A DNA stretch of 64,000 bases from the NCBI GenBank assembly GCA_943737045.1, contig CALSFV010000133.1:85268-149267 (forward strand), in the 5' to 3' direction. The position numbers and the translations under genes are program-made. Origin of the DNA: Parapristionchus giblindavisi. Taxonomy: Eukaryota > Nematoda > Chromadorea > Rhabditida > Diplogasteridae. This document shows positions 24,357 to 36,449 of this stretch, piece after piece. Each line of letters opens with the position of its first letter. Position 1 is the stretch's first letter. A model generated the notes under the pieces. The model worked only from the letters and a program-made list of their open reading frames with translations. It made no database searches and was not told where the DNA came from.

Positions 24357-24460
24357 AAATTTTGTTCTCTGCACACCACATTCTCTCGTAGACAAAGAAA
24401 TCGAGACAGCATTGCCAGAGCGGAGAGTTGCAAATTAGCTCGGGGTCTCTCGCTCATGTT
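24357..24460. mobile_element. hairpin MITE
   Basis: GCAAATTTTGTTCTCTGCAC opposes AGAGCGGAGAGTTGCAAATT about 60 bp further on. The internal TTCTCTCGTAGACAAAGAAA is identical to that at 17.9 kb. It lies between the laminin and UBR5-like fragments. Confidence 0.75.
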
Positions 24461-24567
24461 TTCAAAAAAATAATTCTAAAATGCGTTCAGGCTCTTTTTG
24501 CAACGTTTGCAACGTACTTTTCTACCTAAGATTGACATAATGCCTCGGTCTAATGGTCTAAACATAC

Positions 24568-25714
24568 TTAGTGCTTCTAGATCGATAATCGGTAGTTCTT
24601 CACTAGCTTTACCACCATGAGTACGACGTGCATCGAAGAGCATTGTATAAGCATCCCGTCGTAATAGTACGATTATTCATTCAATTATTAAGCGAATAAA
24701 CTACTTTTCCCTATTAACTAACACATCGATATAGAATCAACTCTTACCATAAGGAGTCTTCTTCCTTGTTGTTTCTCTCTTCTTATTCTTATCCTTCCCT
24801 CCTCACATTTACCCAATATCGCTGCCCTGACAGCCTTAGGGTACTGAAAAAGAAAATATAACCAATCTATAATCATTTTCAACTACAGTAACCTTAATTT
24901 GAGCTTCGGTATGATCCATAATCACACTCAACCACTTCCAAGAGTCTTCCAATCGATCAAAGACCTTTCTCTGAAGAAATAATTTATAGTTAAAAGATTA
25001 AAGATCATGACAAACCATAGCTCGTGATTTTGTATTCTTATCTAATTGTTCTAGATTTCTGGCTCTATATTCTCGGAATGAGGCTGCTCTACTCTCAGAT
25101 GTTGAATGTTCATATGGAGATGCTATGAGGGGAAGAAGTTCAGAGATAACACGAAGAGCAAAGGAAAAGGCTGTAGATAGATGTATTGCAGTCTGCAAGT
25201 GTACGGTATGATTAGATGAGAGATCAAAGATCAAAGATCAACTGACATTGAGTACGGTAGGGTCTCCTCATCATTCTTGCCGGTTTTAGTCTTATCATCA
25301 TTCGATCCTCCTCCGCCGCCTCCAACACCAGATGGAGCTGAATATCAATAGAATCGATCTTGGGACAAGATATAGAGATCAAAGATCAATTGATCAAACT
25401 ATTACACTAATCTTAACTAAAGAAACTCTGCTGAGTGTGAATGGTAACTGAATCGATAGAATGAATAAGTAGATCAATATAGATTTACAAATGCGGTCTG
25501 GTTTTCAAACAAAAATTCACAAAATGCGCTCGCATATTCATCAAAAAAAAATCGGCCTAAGATTGACAAAAGACCTCGGTCTAATGAACTAATTATTAGT
25601 TGGGTTAGCTAGGACAGCGTCAAAAGGGATGTGGTATGAATACCTTTCAGTCTTTCCTTCCGTAAAACGCTTAGGACGAGGACCATCCTGGAGATTCGGA
25701 GAATGAGCATCGAC
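24568..25714 (-). pseudogene. UBR5/hyd-type E3 ligase gene fragment (probable)
   Basis: Minus-strand exons are 25,644-25,714, 25,243-25,337, 25,016-25,192, 24,893-24,970, 24,748-24,843 and about 24,568-24,665. The last four read as one protein: ISELLPLIASPY; EDSWKWLSVIMDHTEAQIK; YPKAVRAAILG followed by a basic stretch ending RRLLM; and RRDAYTMLFDARRTHGGKAS then EELPIIDLEAL. From memory of the family, this order matches the part of UBR5 between the UBR box and the MLLE/HECT region, where a TW/SWxWLxxxMDSTEAQ block, a basic ARQG-type linker and a SLMRxHxxEHSDxLPxxD block follow each other. There is no AG acceptor before the last exon, one phase mismatch upstream, and no MLLE or HECT exon follows. 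A truncated copy is most likely. Confidence 0.5.
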
Positions 25715-25884
25715 CTGAAGGATATTATCAATTGAGATTATGCATACAAGCTATATGAGAGATCTATTCATACGATAAAAAGTAATTTTATTAAGTTACA
25801 TGATGCAACTTGCAATCGTAAACATAAAATGACATATCATATAACAGTCTAATAAGTCTAATAAAAAGCAAATATCAATTATAC

Positions 25885-26258
25885 CGTAACTTGTGCACTA
25901 CAATCAATTGTGATCCCATCCTTCTTATGACATTGAAAGGAGTTCGAAGATCGAAGATGAGAGCGAGAGGCTGAACACATCATATATTTATCATAGTCAG
26001 AGAGGTTCCATATCCCATCGATCTTCAAAACATAGCCGAAATGGAATGAGTTCACACTTTGATAACTAATTATCCCATCAATCAATAATAGAAGATCAAA
26101 TAATGATTGGGCAAATCTGGTTGGATACTTACTCGAAGTGCTTGAACATAGAGAAGAGGTAGTTAATCCCCTGACTTCCAAGCAGGAACAGTATATTGAA
26201 GAGCATTCCAAAACGTCACGATTGCTTCCGATACGTTGTGTTAGCACACAATTACGGA
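25885..26258 (-). other. possible further exons of the UBR5-like fragment
   Basis: An exon at 26,133-26,258 has a TTTTTTTACAG acceptor and a GTAAGTATC donor. A second candidate begins after GTGTTCAG at about 25,968 and includes FQCHKKDGITIDC. The short Cys/His content (CVLTQ, LECSS, SSLCSS, QCHKKD) could derive from the zinc-binding UBR box, which would be expected just upstream of the SWKWL block. The match is too weak to call. Confidence 0.25.
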
Positions 26259-26259
26259 C

Positions 26260-27210
26260 TGTAAAAAAAATAATTAAAATAGCAGATTAAACTATAATAC
26301 TTTTCCATGCACAGCGCATAATATTGATCATGGAAACAGTAATAAGCCGTTTTTTAAAGTGACCTATGTCTACATTATAACGGAGTAAACTTAACAATAC
26401 CGTATTTTACCACGACTTTTACTAACTGTTTTATTTATTTTTATTCATTATCTATTTTTCAGCTATTTGCATTCCAAGGGAAAGTGTATTTATAATAACT
26501 AATCCTGATGGTTGTTAGAAAAAAATTTACGAATACAATTGAAAATATAAAATAATTTAAAAAATCAGTTCACGATCGCAAGTATACTGTACCTAAATAA
26601 GTAAAACTTTTGTAAAAACCAATCAATGCCCATTAACGATTGTTTCGTGCCTGAATAGTGCTAATTAGTCGCTCGTTTCGTCTTATTTTTTAATTAGTTT
26701 TAGTTGTCATGGGGTATAAGTCACAATGTTCACCCTGTTGCCTAACGGCATTCTCTTTTACCCGATTTTAACGAAGCCTTGTTTTTTTTTCTTTTAAGCG
26801 CATTTTATTGCAGTGAATTGACTGTCAATGTTGATTCAATTAGTCATACTTACGATGTGCCTATGATACAAATCGTTGCAAGCTATTTTGGAACATTGCG
26901 AATATTCCGTGCATTTGCGACATCCGGTGGTCTTAAATTGTGCATTTAGCGTATGTTGTTGCCAATTGTAGCGTGATCTTGATATTTATAATTGAAATTA
27001 GTATGACCCAAGAGCATGAATTCGATTAGAAGAAAACATAAATCATGTTTTCTTCTTCTTTCGATTCATGACCCAACCCTGTTCACTATCGATTGAATAT
27101 CTGTCTATATTTTCTGTATTCTTTTCCCTTCGTGACTGAATTTTGAACTCCTCATCATTAAACTACGTCTAACCATTTCCTTCTGCGTTATATTGAATTC
27201 ACGACAGTCG
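26260..27210. other. no clear gene
   Basis: A minus-strand cysteine-rich segment at about 26,855-26,960 (GCRKCTEYSQCSK, then a GTAAGTATG donor) may be another exon of the fragment to its left. Nothing else stands out except a palindrome at about 27,025-27,070 (AAGAAAACATAAATC / GATTCATG region). Confidence 0.3.
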
Positions 27211-27214
27211 TATA

Positions 27215-27324
27215 ATGCATCGTTTGATTTACCTTAAGTGAAGACTCCGAAACCCCTCCGTCGCGTCTCCGTCATTAAGGCGGAGGTTACGGCGTAGGCA
27301 CGTAAGGTAAATGTAAAGATGCAT
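27215..27324. mobile_element. 110-bp MITE with GC-rich core
   Basis: TA-flanked (27,213-27,214 and 27,325-27,326) inverted repeats ATGCATC...TTTACCTTA and TAAGGTAAA...GATGCAT enclose a GC-rich palindromic core (CCCCTCCGTCGCGTCTCCGTC). The core is related to that of the element at 43,215. Confidence 0.8.
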
Positions 27325-27442
27325 TACATTCCGGTGTTGTTGTTGTTGGAAATCCCGGCCCGTTTGTCATAGCTCATGAGCGGAATCAATGCCGATTTAT
27401 TATTTTTAAATCGCTTTAATTCAATCAATATACTGATTTAAG

Positions 27443-29643
27443 ATCGGCAGATCGCATTGGGCGAGATCGAGAAGGAAGCGTCGTTGCGAGCGGAGACTGA
27501 AGTGGATAAGATTCTTATCACTGTAGGTACTCTTCTTATTTATTTATTTGTTTATCTCTCTGTTGAAACATGAATGGTGAAGGTTAAAACGAATATGTAA
27601 GTGATGGAGTTCCGACGCCGAGCCTTATCGACAATAAATTATCGTTGTTTGTGCTTTTAAACTACTGCGCGAAGCAGTTTGGCAAAGCATTGGCTGCTAT
27701 AAACTAGGTTCTTCGCGTGTTCATGGTGCGTTCTAGACTATGCTTCTTGAACCTACTAACAAGAGATTCGCTTTATTGTTGTGATATAGATCGTGCTAAT
27801 GAAGTAGTAGTTATTAACCAAATATTTTTAGATTATGTTAAGTACCGTCAAAACGAAAAAAAGTGAAACATTTGTGACAATTTGTGACAAATTGTCACAA
27901 AAGTTCACAAGATTTTGAAAATTTTGTTTCATGATATCTAAACGCGGTTGCAAGTTGTTTATTAGATAATAGGGTATTTGAGCATCACTGGGCTTGCCTA
28001 ATTGACATGTGAAGAAAACGATTTAAATAATTCACTGTGAACGCTGTTTGGTGAAACTGGTATACGGTAGGATTTTCTACCGTATACCAGTTTTGCAACC
28101 TGATCCATGCCATGGTTCAAACAGTGCAAATTCACTGTAAAGAGTCATATAATGATAGATACATCCATGATTAGACGAAGAAAGCGCGATGGTAGCAGTT
28201 TTACAGTAAGATTCTACAGTATGCAACAGTATACCAATTTTTCTCCGCGGCGCTCCCGATTAATTTTTTCACTTTTGCCATACATTACTCCATTGGGCAA
28301 ACACATCCACACTTAAAAACCTAAGAAAAAAACATCATGAAGTGCGTTAAAAGCGCTAAAAATAGGCACTTTGTGAACTTTTGTGACAATTTGTCACAAA
28401 TTGTCACAAATGTTTCACTTTTTTTCGTTTTGACGGTATGTAAATAAATATTTTTTTTCTGTTTTAAGTAAATAATTAAATTTTCTTCATAATCCTTATC
28501 GATTGACTGCTGATCTTTCATTATTGATTGATTTCAGACCTTTGGCGATGAACTTGAGCGCGCATCCAGAGTGGGCGGTGCACTCGCTCTCGCCACCCTC
28601 CTACCACCCACCGTATCCACCATACACGCTGCGGAGTTGCTCAAGGTACTACGATATTATATACTCCTTACTCTTTGAACAATGACCTTTCATCTTTTAT
28701 TTCATAATAGTAGTAAGTAAGCAGGAAATAAACATTTGTTGTCAATGATAAGTTATATTTTAGTTTGGTCTCTCTGTCATTTGTAGTTTGATCTGTAGTT
28801 TTCTCGGCTGCTCATCGTAGTCTCGCTTGCAGGGACCGCAACTCGAGTTGATGGAGGACGCAGTGAACGTGCTCAAGAGGAAACTGGCGACCGACGTCAA
28901 CTTTATCGCCTTTGAGGTGTGGTATTTTATGGGATAGTTTGTTAGTTAGTAATGGTGGTGGTGATAGATCTGACGTATTAATTGAATAGATAATACGTGA
29001 TTAAATTATTATGATTAGATCAATAAAGTCATTCTTTATTATGCCTCATGGTAATGATAACTAAGTAGTGTCAGTAATGCAAAAATTTAGAAAAAAACAA
29101 ACACTCGTTTTCCATGATTATTCTGTTATGTTTCGTACTTTTCGTACATCTATAAAATATAATAAATAAATAAATAAATGTTTATATATTTGAGGAGGAA
29201 TCCCGATCCATGCTGACGGAGTCGCTGCCCCTCGCGTTCGCATTGGAGAGTAGAGATGAAAGGGTAGGGCTCTTACCAGAATTAATGATCTCGCAAAAGA
29301 AGACGAAGCGTTTATTCAATATATGCCGTAGACTGGTATACCCAGCATGAAACACGAATCAGATGGGTGGATGTAGGGATAGTTTTGAATTCCTTTAACC
29401 GAATCTCTTACTGGTTTGTGACCAGCCGTATTTGTGTTTTGATAGCTTATTAACTCGGAAATCTCTCAATTCTCTCTATCAATTATATTGGATGACTAAT
29501 ATAATTACCAAATGATATAATAATATTTTTATTTGTTTATTTAATCTTTTTATTTTCAGAAGAAGTTGTTCGAGGATGAATTCACTCGTAGTCTGCACTC
29601 ACTCCTCACTATCAGTCGCGATGTTGAATGGGGAAGGAGCTAA
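27443..29643 (+). CDS. 3' end of an unrecognised gene (four exons)
   Basis: Exons are 27,443-27,522, 28,538-28,645, 28,833-28,916 and 29,560-29,643 (stop TAA). All have AG acceptors (TTTCAG, TTGCAG, TTTTCAG) and GT donors, and all join in phase. The visible C-terminal 118 residues are largely helical: RQIALGEIEKEASLRAETEV, TFGDELERASRVGGALALAT, GPQLELMEDAVNVLKRKLAT and KKLFEDEFTRSLHSLLTISR, ending DVEWGRS. No domain is recognised and no transmembrane segment is seen. No start codon or upstream exon was found, so the 5' end is missing or is split off by a long intron. The first intron holds a 592-bp transposon. The absence of lesions suggests it may be expressed. Confidence 0.6.
27845..28436. 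mobile_element. 592-bp TA-flanked element with long inverted repeats
   Basis: TA duplicates (27,843-27,844 and 28,437-28,438) flank inverted termini of about 65 bp beginning CCGTCAAAACGAAAAAAAGT. A second, internal palindrome (CTGGTATACGGTAGG...CCTACCGTATACCAG) lies at about 28,059-28,096. The termini contain repeated TTTGTGACAA sub-repeats. No transposase is present. It is a non-autonomous Tc1/mariner-type element inside the intron of the plus-strand gene. Confidence 0.9.
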
Positions 29644-29649
29644 CTCACC

Positions 29650-30720
29650 CATTAAAGCTAAAGGTACATCCCTTTAAGGCACACTTTAAGCACTGCGGGA
29701 GATCACTGCTAGGCCAATGAGAATCCATGATGATGTGATAATCCACCGAATAGTATAATCTTATTTGTGCTTCCTTCTTTTTTTAAAAAATAAATAAAAA
29801 AAATAATTATTTACCAGGGGGTGTCCCATGCTCATTTCAAAACGAAAAGTTCGATGAACTTTATCTTATCTGTGCCCACCCCTATTCCCTATCACTCGGT
29901 ATGTGCAGTTCCTCTATCGCATACTCTTTATCTACCCGATGGTGTATTGACAGGTTCCCATGTCTCAATATTTCTTAGTCGGTTATATTCCCACACGCAC
30001 TGGTTCTTTTGTAAATTAAATATTGATCTGGGATCTTTAGTAGCAGTATTAGAGAGAGAGACAATGAGACACGAAGTGAAAATAAGAAGACAAGTACGAG
30101 GAGCAAGTCTCCTGTCATTCATTTTCATGCCCTCGTATTGTGAGGATCGACCCACGATATACTGCCCATTTTATGATCTAGCCACTATATAAGGCTAATT
30201 TTTTATGCATAAGATTTCAATTTAAGCTTAAAATCACTGTTTTTTTTCTAAATCGATCAAGCATATTTCGAAAATGGACCCACAAAACAATTCAGTGAGG
30301 GCGCCGAAAATGTATGGCCCAATCCACTCTGTTTATTGTTCTACTATATTTCCAATATGGTTGTTATCAGCTATTTAATAACTGCTATTACTAACCTTGC
30401 CTTTGTTGTTGATCCTCATATCCATTCCAATTGTCCCTGTCGCCGTAGATGGAGACGCTCGTTCTTTCGCTGTAGCATCTTCAAAATCTAATACGGTATA
30501 AAATTAAATACGGTATCTTTAAAATGTAAGACGTTATCCTACCGTACTGCCTATCTTGCTTCCTGATGATCGTCTCGTGATCCTGTAATATTGATTTATT
30601 AGTGTTTTATTTATCGAATGCGCTAAGATGGCTTATGGATGAAAGCATACCGTCTATGTACTGTATTTGTTCTAACTATCGATTGCCCTTCCATCCGAGT
30701 GATCGATCCTGAAAATATAA
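29650..30720. other. intergenic, no gene called
   Basis: The 123-codon frame at 29,821-30,192 lacks recognisable features. A minus-strand segment at about 30,395-30,487 is open (ASPSTATGTIGMDMR, GTTAGT donor) and could be an isolated exon. At 30,125-30,250 a dispersed repeat (TGTGAGGATCGAC...TTTTTTCTAAATCG) recurs near 54,890-54,950. Confidence 0.35.
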
Positions 30721-30727
30721 TAATTAA

Positions 30728-30870
30728 TGAGTTAGTGGTTAGTATCGGGTTAGTGGTTAGTATCGGGTTAGTGGTTAGTATTAAGTTAGTGGTTAGTATC
30801 GTGTTAGTGGTTAGTATCGGGTTAGTGGTTAGTATCGGGTTAGTGGTTAGTATCGGGTTAGTAGATAAAA
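30728..30870. repeat. 18-bp tandem repeat (GTTAGTGGTTAGTATCGG)n
   Basis: About 8 copies, some with AAG or GTG variants. The overlapping open frame is a by-product of the repeat. Confidence 0.95.
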
Positions 30871-30909
30871 CGTTTGTTAGTATAGGTTAGTATATAAAAC
30901 GTGGGTTAG

Positions 30910-31110
30910 TAATATTTTTTTCTTTTTTTTTCTTTTTCCTCTTTCGTTCCTTCTCCTTTTTCTTCTTTCTTTCTTTCTTCCTTCCTTTCTTTCTTCCTTT
31001 CTTTCTTCCTTTCTTCTTTTTTTCCCTTCTCTCTTCTTTTTTTCTCTCTCTCTCTTTTCCTTCTTCCTTTTTTACTTGCACCCTATTTTCTTCCTCTTCT
31101 TCTTGATCTA
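30910..31110. repeat. polypyrimidine tract
   Basis: About 200 bases are nearly all C/T on the plus strand, with TTTCTTTCTTCC sub-repeats. The lysine/glutamate-rich minus-strand frame here is an artefact of this tract. Confidence 0.95.
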
Positions 31111-31149
31111 CTTTTCTCGGAACTTCTTCGAATTCTGGCCTCCCCCCCC

Positions 31150-33430
31150 CCATTTCGATCTTTTCGATCGAATAGAGGGGTCGTCCCCCTCACTGAGAGG
31201 ACGATGTCCACAGGTGCTCCCCGAGCTATGCTCAAGATGGGAGCGCTCTGAACTGAACAGGAGAGAAGGAATCAAATGTTTTATAGGGGAATGAGGTGAT
31301 ATGGAAATGAAAATGGGTTAGAATGAGAGAGGGGATGGACTTGGGTCGTAAAGAATAAATATCCAAAGGGAGAGAGGATAGGTCATTCAAGAATGATTTT
31401 TCTGTGAGCGACCCATACATGTGGGGTACATGCATCACTAACATAATAATTTGGCACCGTGCACTCCTCATAGCTAGATCGAGAAACCAAGCGAATATTA
31501 GCGACGTTATGTTTGCGAGAACCTTTTTATCTATTCGCTAACTCGCTTATTTGTGTGCATGCTACATAATTATCGTGCATTTGTGAAATATCAACATTGA
31601 AGTGACTAGTAGACGAATGTGATAGAGATGAAGTTGATGATCATCGAAGATATCTATAGATAGTGCAAGAAAAGATAGACTGATTGACTTGAAAACAGTT
31701 GAATGATGAGGTTGAGTAGATGAGAACGATCTGTGACGGGCTAGAGAATATTAATGACGATCATGCATTGGTAAGGCAGATCGCTGTAAGATGTAGGAAA
31801 AGGATATGAAAGCACAATTATTGATGATTGAAATTGCCCTTGCATGGGACCTCATGACGTCCAGAGTAGTCATATAGTGCCAACCAGTACCTCTTCAATG
31901 GTTATGTGCTTGAGGAATTGTATTGAATTGAAAAGTAATCGGTGTGGATGAAGATCTATGAAAGCAGAGAGAAAATCAAGGAAAGGTGTGTTTTAATGGA
32001 GGGAATTCTTGGTTGGTAGTATGCTTTGGTAGCCACTAGTCTCTTTTTGGACTGGGGGGGGGGGAATTTGCTTTGGTATGAAAGATATTATGGTAGATAA
32101 TTGAAGCAGACCAGTTGTTGTAATACACTAGCTGATCTTGCCGCAGGGTAGAGGCACCTATACCCCAAATCTTCGTTGAAAATTCGTGAATGAGAAAAGA
32201 AAATGGAATGAAAAGCCAAAAAACGCATGCGCTTACCGCAACGCGTGTCACGTTAACAAGAATATTCGATAAACATAATGTGAAAGTGGTAGATATACAT
32301 AGGAATTAGGGGATACAGTATGAATAGATAGGTTATAGGATGATTGGCATACTGTATGGGTCGTCAAATAGATATCATATGCAAATAAGTGTAATGAGTA
32401 GGTGGTCATAATAATAAGGAAGATATGGAAATAGTCGGGAATAGAGAAGGTTGAAAATGTAGCTATTCATAGAAACCCTAGTGAATAATGACTTTGGATT
32501 GGGTCGCAAAGATCATACAAAGATAAAAGTATAGAATGATGTGCAAGGTATTAGCAGAATAGGATGGACATAAACAGTGGGAACTGTTAATGGCTACGGC
32601 TACGAAATGAATATGTGAAGCGTGAGATACATGGGAATGAGGGAATTGATTATTAAACGAATAAAATTGAAATATGATACACTCATTAATGAATGTAATC
32701 TACTCTATCGAGAGAGAAAATAAATACGGGAATAGGTTTTTTCTCATTTCTTAAACAAAACTTGAAGAAAAACCATGTAAAAGCAATATAAATATTATTG
32801 TAAAGGGATTATCGAAAGAATTACAGTGATTGGGATAGTGAAAAATTAGCGGGAATAGATGGCCATTCTTTACGTGACCTGAAAAAACAAAGATTAGTTA
32901 TTTGTCAAACATAAAGTCACACTGTTTCTCACCTTAGAACTTTGGTTGAGTAGCATCATTGATTTATTCATTCATTCTGATCGATATCGTGATCCTTCAT
33001 CTACCGTAACTATAGTCGTCCTTCGATAGAAGTACTGTATGTTCTGAAAGTAATATTATTTATAGTTGTTTGGACTATCGGAACTAATGGCTACTAACTA
33101 TACAAAGATATCTAGAGTGTACGGTAATTACAGTAATCAAAGAATATCAAATGTTCGAACTGTAGTCATACCTGAGAGTTCACTTTCTCTCCATTGTATT
33201 CATACGATGGAGGAGTGGTATCGATTGATTTTTCCTCTTCCTCGCCTTTATTGATTTATTTCCAATCTGAAATTAAGTGTACATTAACCGGTACTTTTTT
33301 CTTGCTTCCTCTACTCTTTTTGTATCCTCATCATTTTTAATACGAGCTCAGACCAGATCCATTCTCTCTTTCTGTCAATGCTGATCTGTGCGTGCTATAC
33401 TCGAATCAAAACGTGAAAGTGGTTTAGTGT
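31150..33430. other. no gene recognised
   Basis: This is AT-rich unique sequence with a G10 run at 32,055-32,064. No splice-bordered open segment convincing enough to report was seen on either strand. Confidence 0.5.
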
Positions 33431-33462
33431 TTTTATACTTTTCCCACTGTTCTTCGTTCACA

Positions 33463-35295
33463 TCTCTCCATCTCTCCCCTCCCTCTCCATCTCTCTCCAT
33501 CTCTCCTCTCCCTCTCCATCTCTCCCCCTCCCTCTCCATCTCTCCTCTCCCTCTCCATCTCTCCGTCTCCCTCTCCATCTCTCCCCTCCCTCTCCACCTC
33601 TCCCCCTCCCTCTCCATCTCTCCTCTCCCTCTCCATCTCTCCGTCTCCCTCTCCATCTCTCCCCTCCCTCTCCATCTCTCCTCTCCCTCTCCATCTCTCC
33701 CCCTCCCTCTCCATCTCTCCCCTCCCTCTCCATCTCTCCCCTCCCTCTCCATCTCTCCCCCTCCCTCTCCATCTCTCCCTCTCCCTCTCCATCTCTCCCC
33801 TCCCTCTCCATCTCTCCTCTCCCTCTCCATCTCTCCCCCTCCCTCTCCATCTCTCCCTCTCCCTCTCCATCCCTCCCCTCCCTCTCCATCCCTCCCCTCC
33901 CTCTCCATCTCTCCTCTCCCTCTCCATCTCTCCTCTCCCTCTCCATCTCTCCCCCTCCCTCTCCATCTCTGACCCTCACTCTCCATCTCTCCCCTCCCTC
34001 TCCCCTCCCTCTCCATCTCTCCTCTCCCTCTCCATCTCTCCCCCTCCCTCTCCATCTCTCCCCCTCCCTCTCCATCTCTCCCCTCCCTCTCCATCTCTCC
34101 TCTCCATCTCTCCCCCTCCCTCTCCATCTCTCCCCCTCCCTCTCCATCTCTCCTCTCTCCTCTCCCTCTCCATCTCTCCCCCTCCCTCTCCTCTCCCTCT
34201 CCATCTCTCCCCTCCCTCTCCATCTCTCCTCTATCACTCTCCATCTCTCCCCTCCCTCTCCACCTCTCCCCCTCCCTCTCCATCTCTCCCCTCCCTCTCC
34301 ATCTCTCCCCTCCCTCTCCATCTCTCCTCTCCCTCTCCATCTCTCTCCATCTCTCCTCTCCCTCTCCCTCTCCATCTCTCTCCATCTCTCCTCTCCCTCT
34401 CCATCTCTCCTCTCCCTCTCCATCTCTCCTCTCCCTCTCCATCTCTCCCCTCCCTCTCCACCTCTCCCCTCCCTCTCCATCTCTCCCTCTCCCTCTCCAT
34501 CTCTCCTCTCCCTCTCCATCTCTCCTCTCCCTCTCCATCTCTCCCCCTCCCTCTCCATCTCTCCCCTCCCTCTCCATCTCTCCCCTCCCTCTCCATCTCT
34601 CCCCCTCCCTCTCCATCTCTCCCCCTCCCTCTCCATCTCTCCCTCTCCCTCTCCATCTCTCCCCTCCCTCTCCATCTCTCCTCTCCCTCTCCATCTCTCC
34701 TCTCCCTCTCCATCTCTCCCCCTCCCTCTCCATCTCTCCCCTCCCTCTCCATCTCTCTCCATCTCTCCTCTCCCTCTCCATCTCTCCTCTCCCTCTCCAT
34801 CTCTCCTCTCCCTCTCCATCTCTCCCCCTCACTCTCCATCTCTCCCCTCCCTCTCCATCTCTCCTCTCCCTCTCCATCTCTCCCCCTCCCTCTCCATCTC
34901 TCCCCTCCCTCTCCATCTCTCCCCTCCCTCTCCATCTCTCCTCTCCCTCTCCATCTCTCCTCTCCCTCTCCATCTCTCCCCCTCCCTCTCCATCTCTCCC
35001 CCTCCCTCTCCATCTCTCCTCTCCCTCTCCATCTCTCCTCTCCCTCTCCATCTCTCCCCCTCCCTCTCCATCTCTCCTCTCCCTCTCCATCTCTCTCCAT
35101 CTCTCCTCTCCCTCTCCATCTCTCCTCTCCCTCTCCATCTCTCCCCCTCACTCTCCATCTCTCCCCTCCCTCTCCATCTCTCTTCTCCCTCTCCATCTCT
35201 CCCCCTCCCTCTCCATCTCTCCCCCTCCCTCTCCATCTCTCCCCCTCCCTCTCCATCTCTCCCCTCCCTCTCCATCTCTCCCCCTCCCTTTCCCG
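33463..35295. repeat. C/T minisatellite, about 1.8 kb
   Basis: Interleaved 16-19 bp units based on CTCCATCTCTCC(CC)TCCCT, with C/T alternatives at two positions. All frames of the purine strand stay open for long distances (MERERRDGEG-type peptides up to 587 codons) because the units avoid stops. This is low-complexity DNA, not a gene. Confidence 0.97.
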
Positions 35296-36430
35296 AATCT
35301 AGGTTATTATTAGCTTCTCACCTGACATATCCTTCCTTCATATCCTATATCCTATTCTTCTCCACTAACGACAAAGTTTCTCCAAATTCTCATTCGATTA
35401 TTGACTGACTTCGCGCATCCTGGAATGAGCAAAATGATGATTTGTCGGATGGCTCGTTGACGAAAATATTCATTCATGCTTACCTGATATTGCGAGAGAA
35501 CAGCTCCTTGCTCCATCCTCGGGTTCTTTCTCTTTGATGCTCAATCTACTACCACCATCTCTTTTTGAATTGCGCGATCATTAGAATATAATGGATAACA
35601 AGAAAAATTAGGAGTGTTGAATGAGAAAAGAAGGAGGAGGTACTATAGAAGCATATCGCATGGTGTTTTAAGTAAGGTTTTCCCCAATCATAGTCACGCA
35701 CGACAAGAATGAACGATAACTACCCGGATATCGATCATCCATTCAGTCATTACGGTTACACTACCGCCGTAGTTCGATAGGATAATCGAGTACACCATAA
35801 CATCTCATTTTAGACTGTTAAGAGTTTCTCCCCAACTATTGAATAGAACCCCACTCGTGAAAACCCCCGTTGGGTGTGGGGAATACATAACTATTGCAAG
35901 GGGGAATTTCACAACAATGGAAGGTGAAAGAATGGATGTGGTAGGTTGGGGGGGGGGGTACTTTAAACAGCGAAGGAGAGTTCAGAAAAATGGTAGGTGG
36001 AAATAACGGATGGGGTCGGTTTGGAGAGGGGTACATAGCAATAGCGAAGGGGAGCTCATAAAAAATGGTAGGTGAAAGGAATGGATGGGCTCGGTTGGGG
36101 GGAGGGGGGTATATATCCAGTGAGCATCACTTCTCATTCCGCTCCATTAGGGCAAATTCTCTCTCGCAGAGTCTCAATCGAACTGAAATGTAACATATTA
36201 CTGATTGAGTGGTTGATCAATGGGTATTGTTATTACCTTTTAATCGTTATCCTCGCTTGACATATACACTGACGCCCCTTCTGGGCAATAAATTGGCTTC
36301 TCTGTTTAAGCACACTTGATAGACGAGTGCTGAAAAGAAATTAATTACTCCATCATTTATTTAATTTTAAGGCAGTGTTCACTACAGTAACCCATACTGT
36401 CAAACTACGGTAGCCAAATTAGTAATACGT
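35296..36430. other. no gene recognised
   Basis: Unique sequence with G-rich duplicated segments at 35,880-36,110, where GGTAGGTGG/GGTAGGTGAAAGGAATGGATG is repeated three times with GGGGGG runs. No exon was identified. Confidence 0.5.
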
Positions 36431-36449
36431 TTGCTTAATTTACCTAAGC

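Noticed and set aside
30639..31153. LVVSIG repeat frame and a Lys/Glu-rich frame
   Set aside because: They arise from an 18-bp tandem repeat and a polypyrimidine tract.
33375..35275. Open frames of 587, 453, 340 and 194 codons (MERERRDGEG-type and the S/P/L-rich complement)
   Set aside because: They are generated by a C/T minisatellite lacking stop codons; all overlapping frames on both strands are open.
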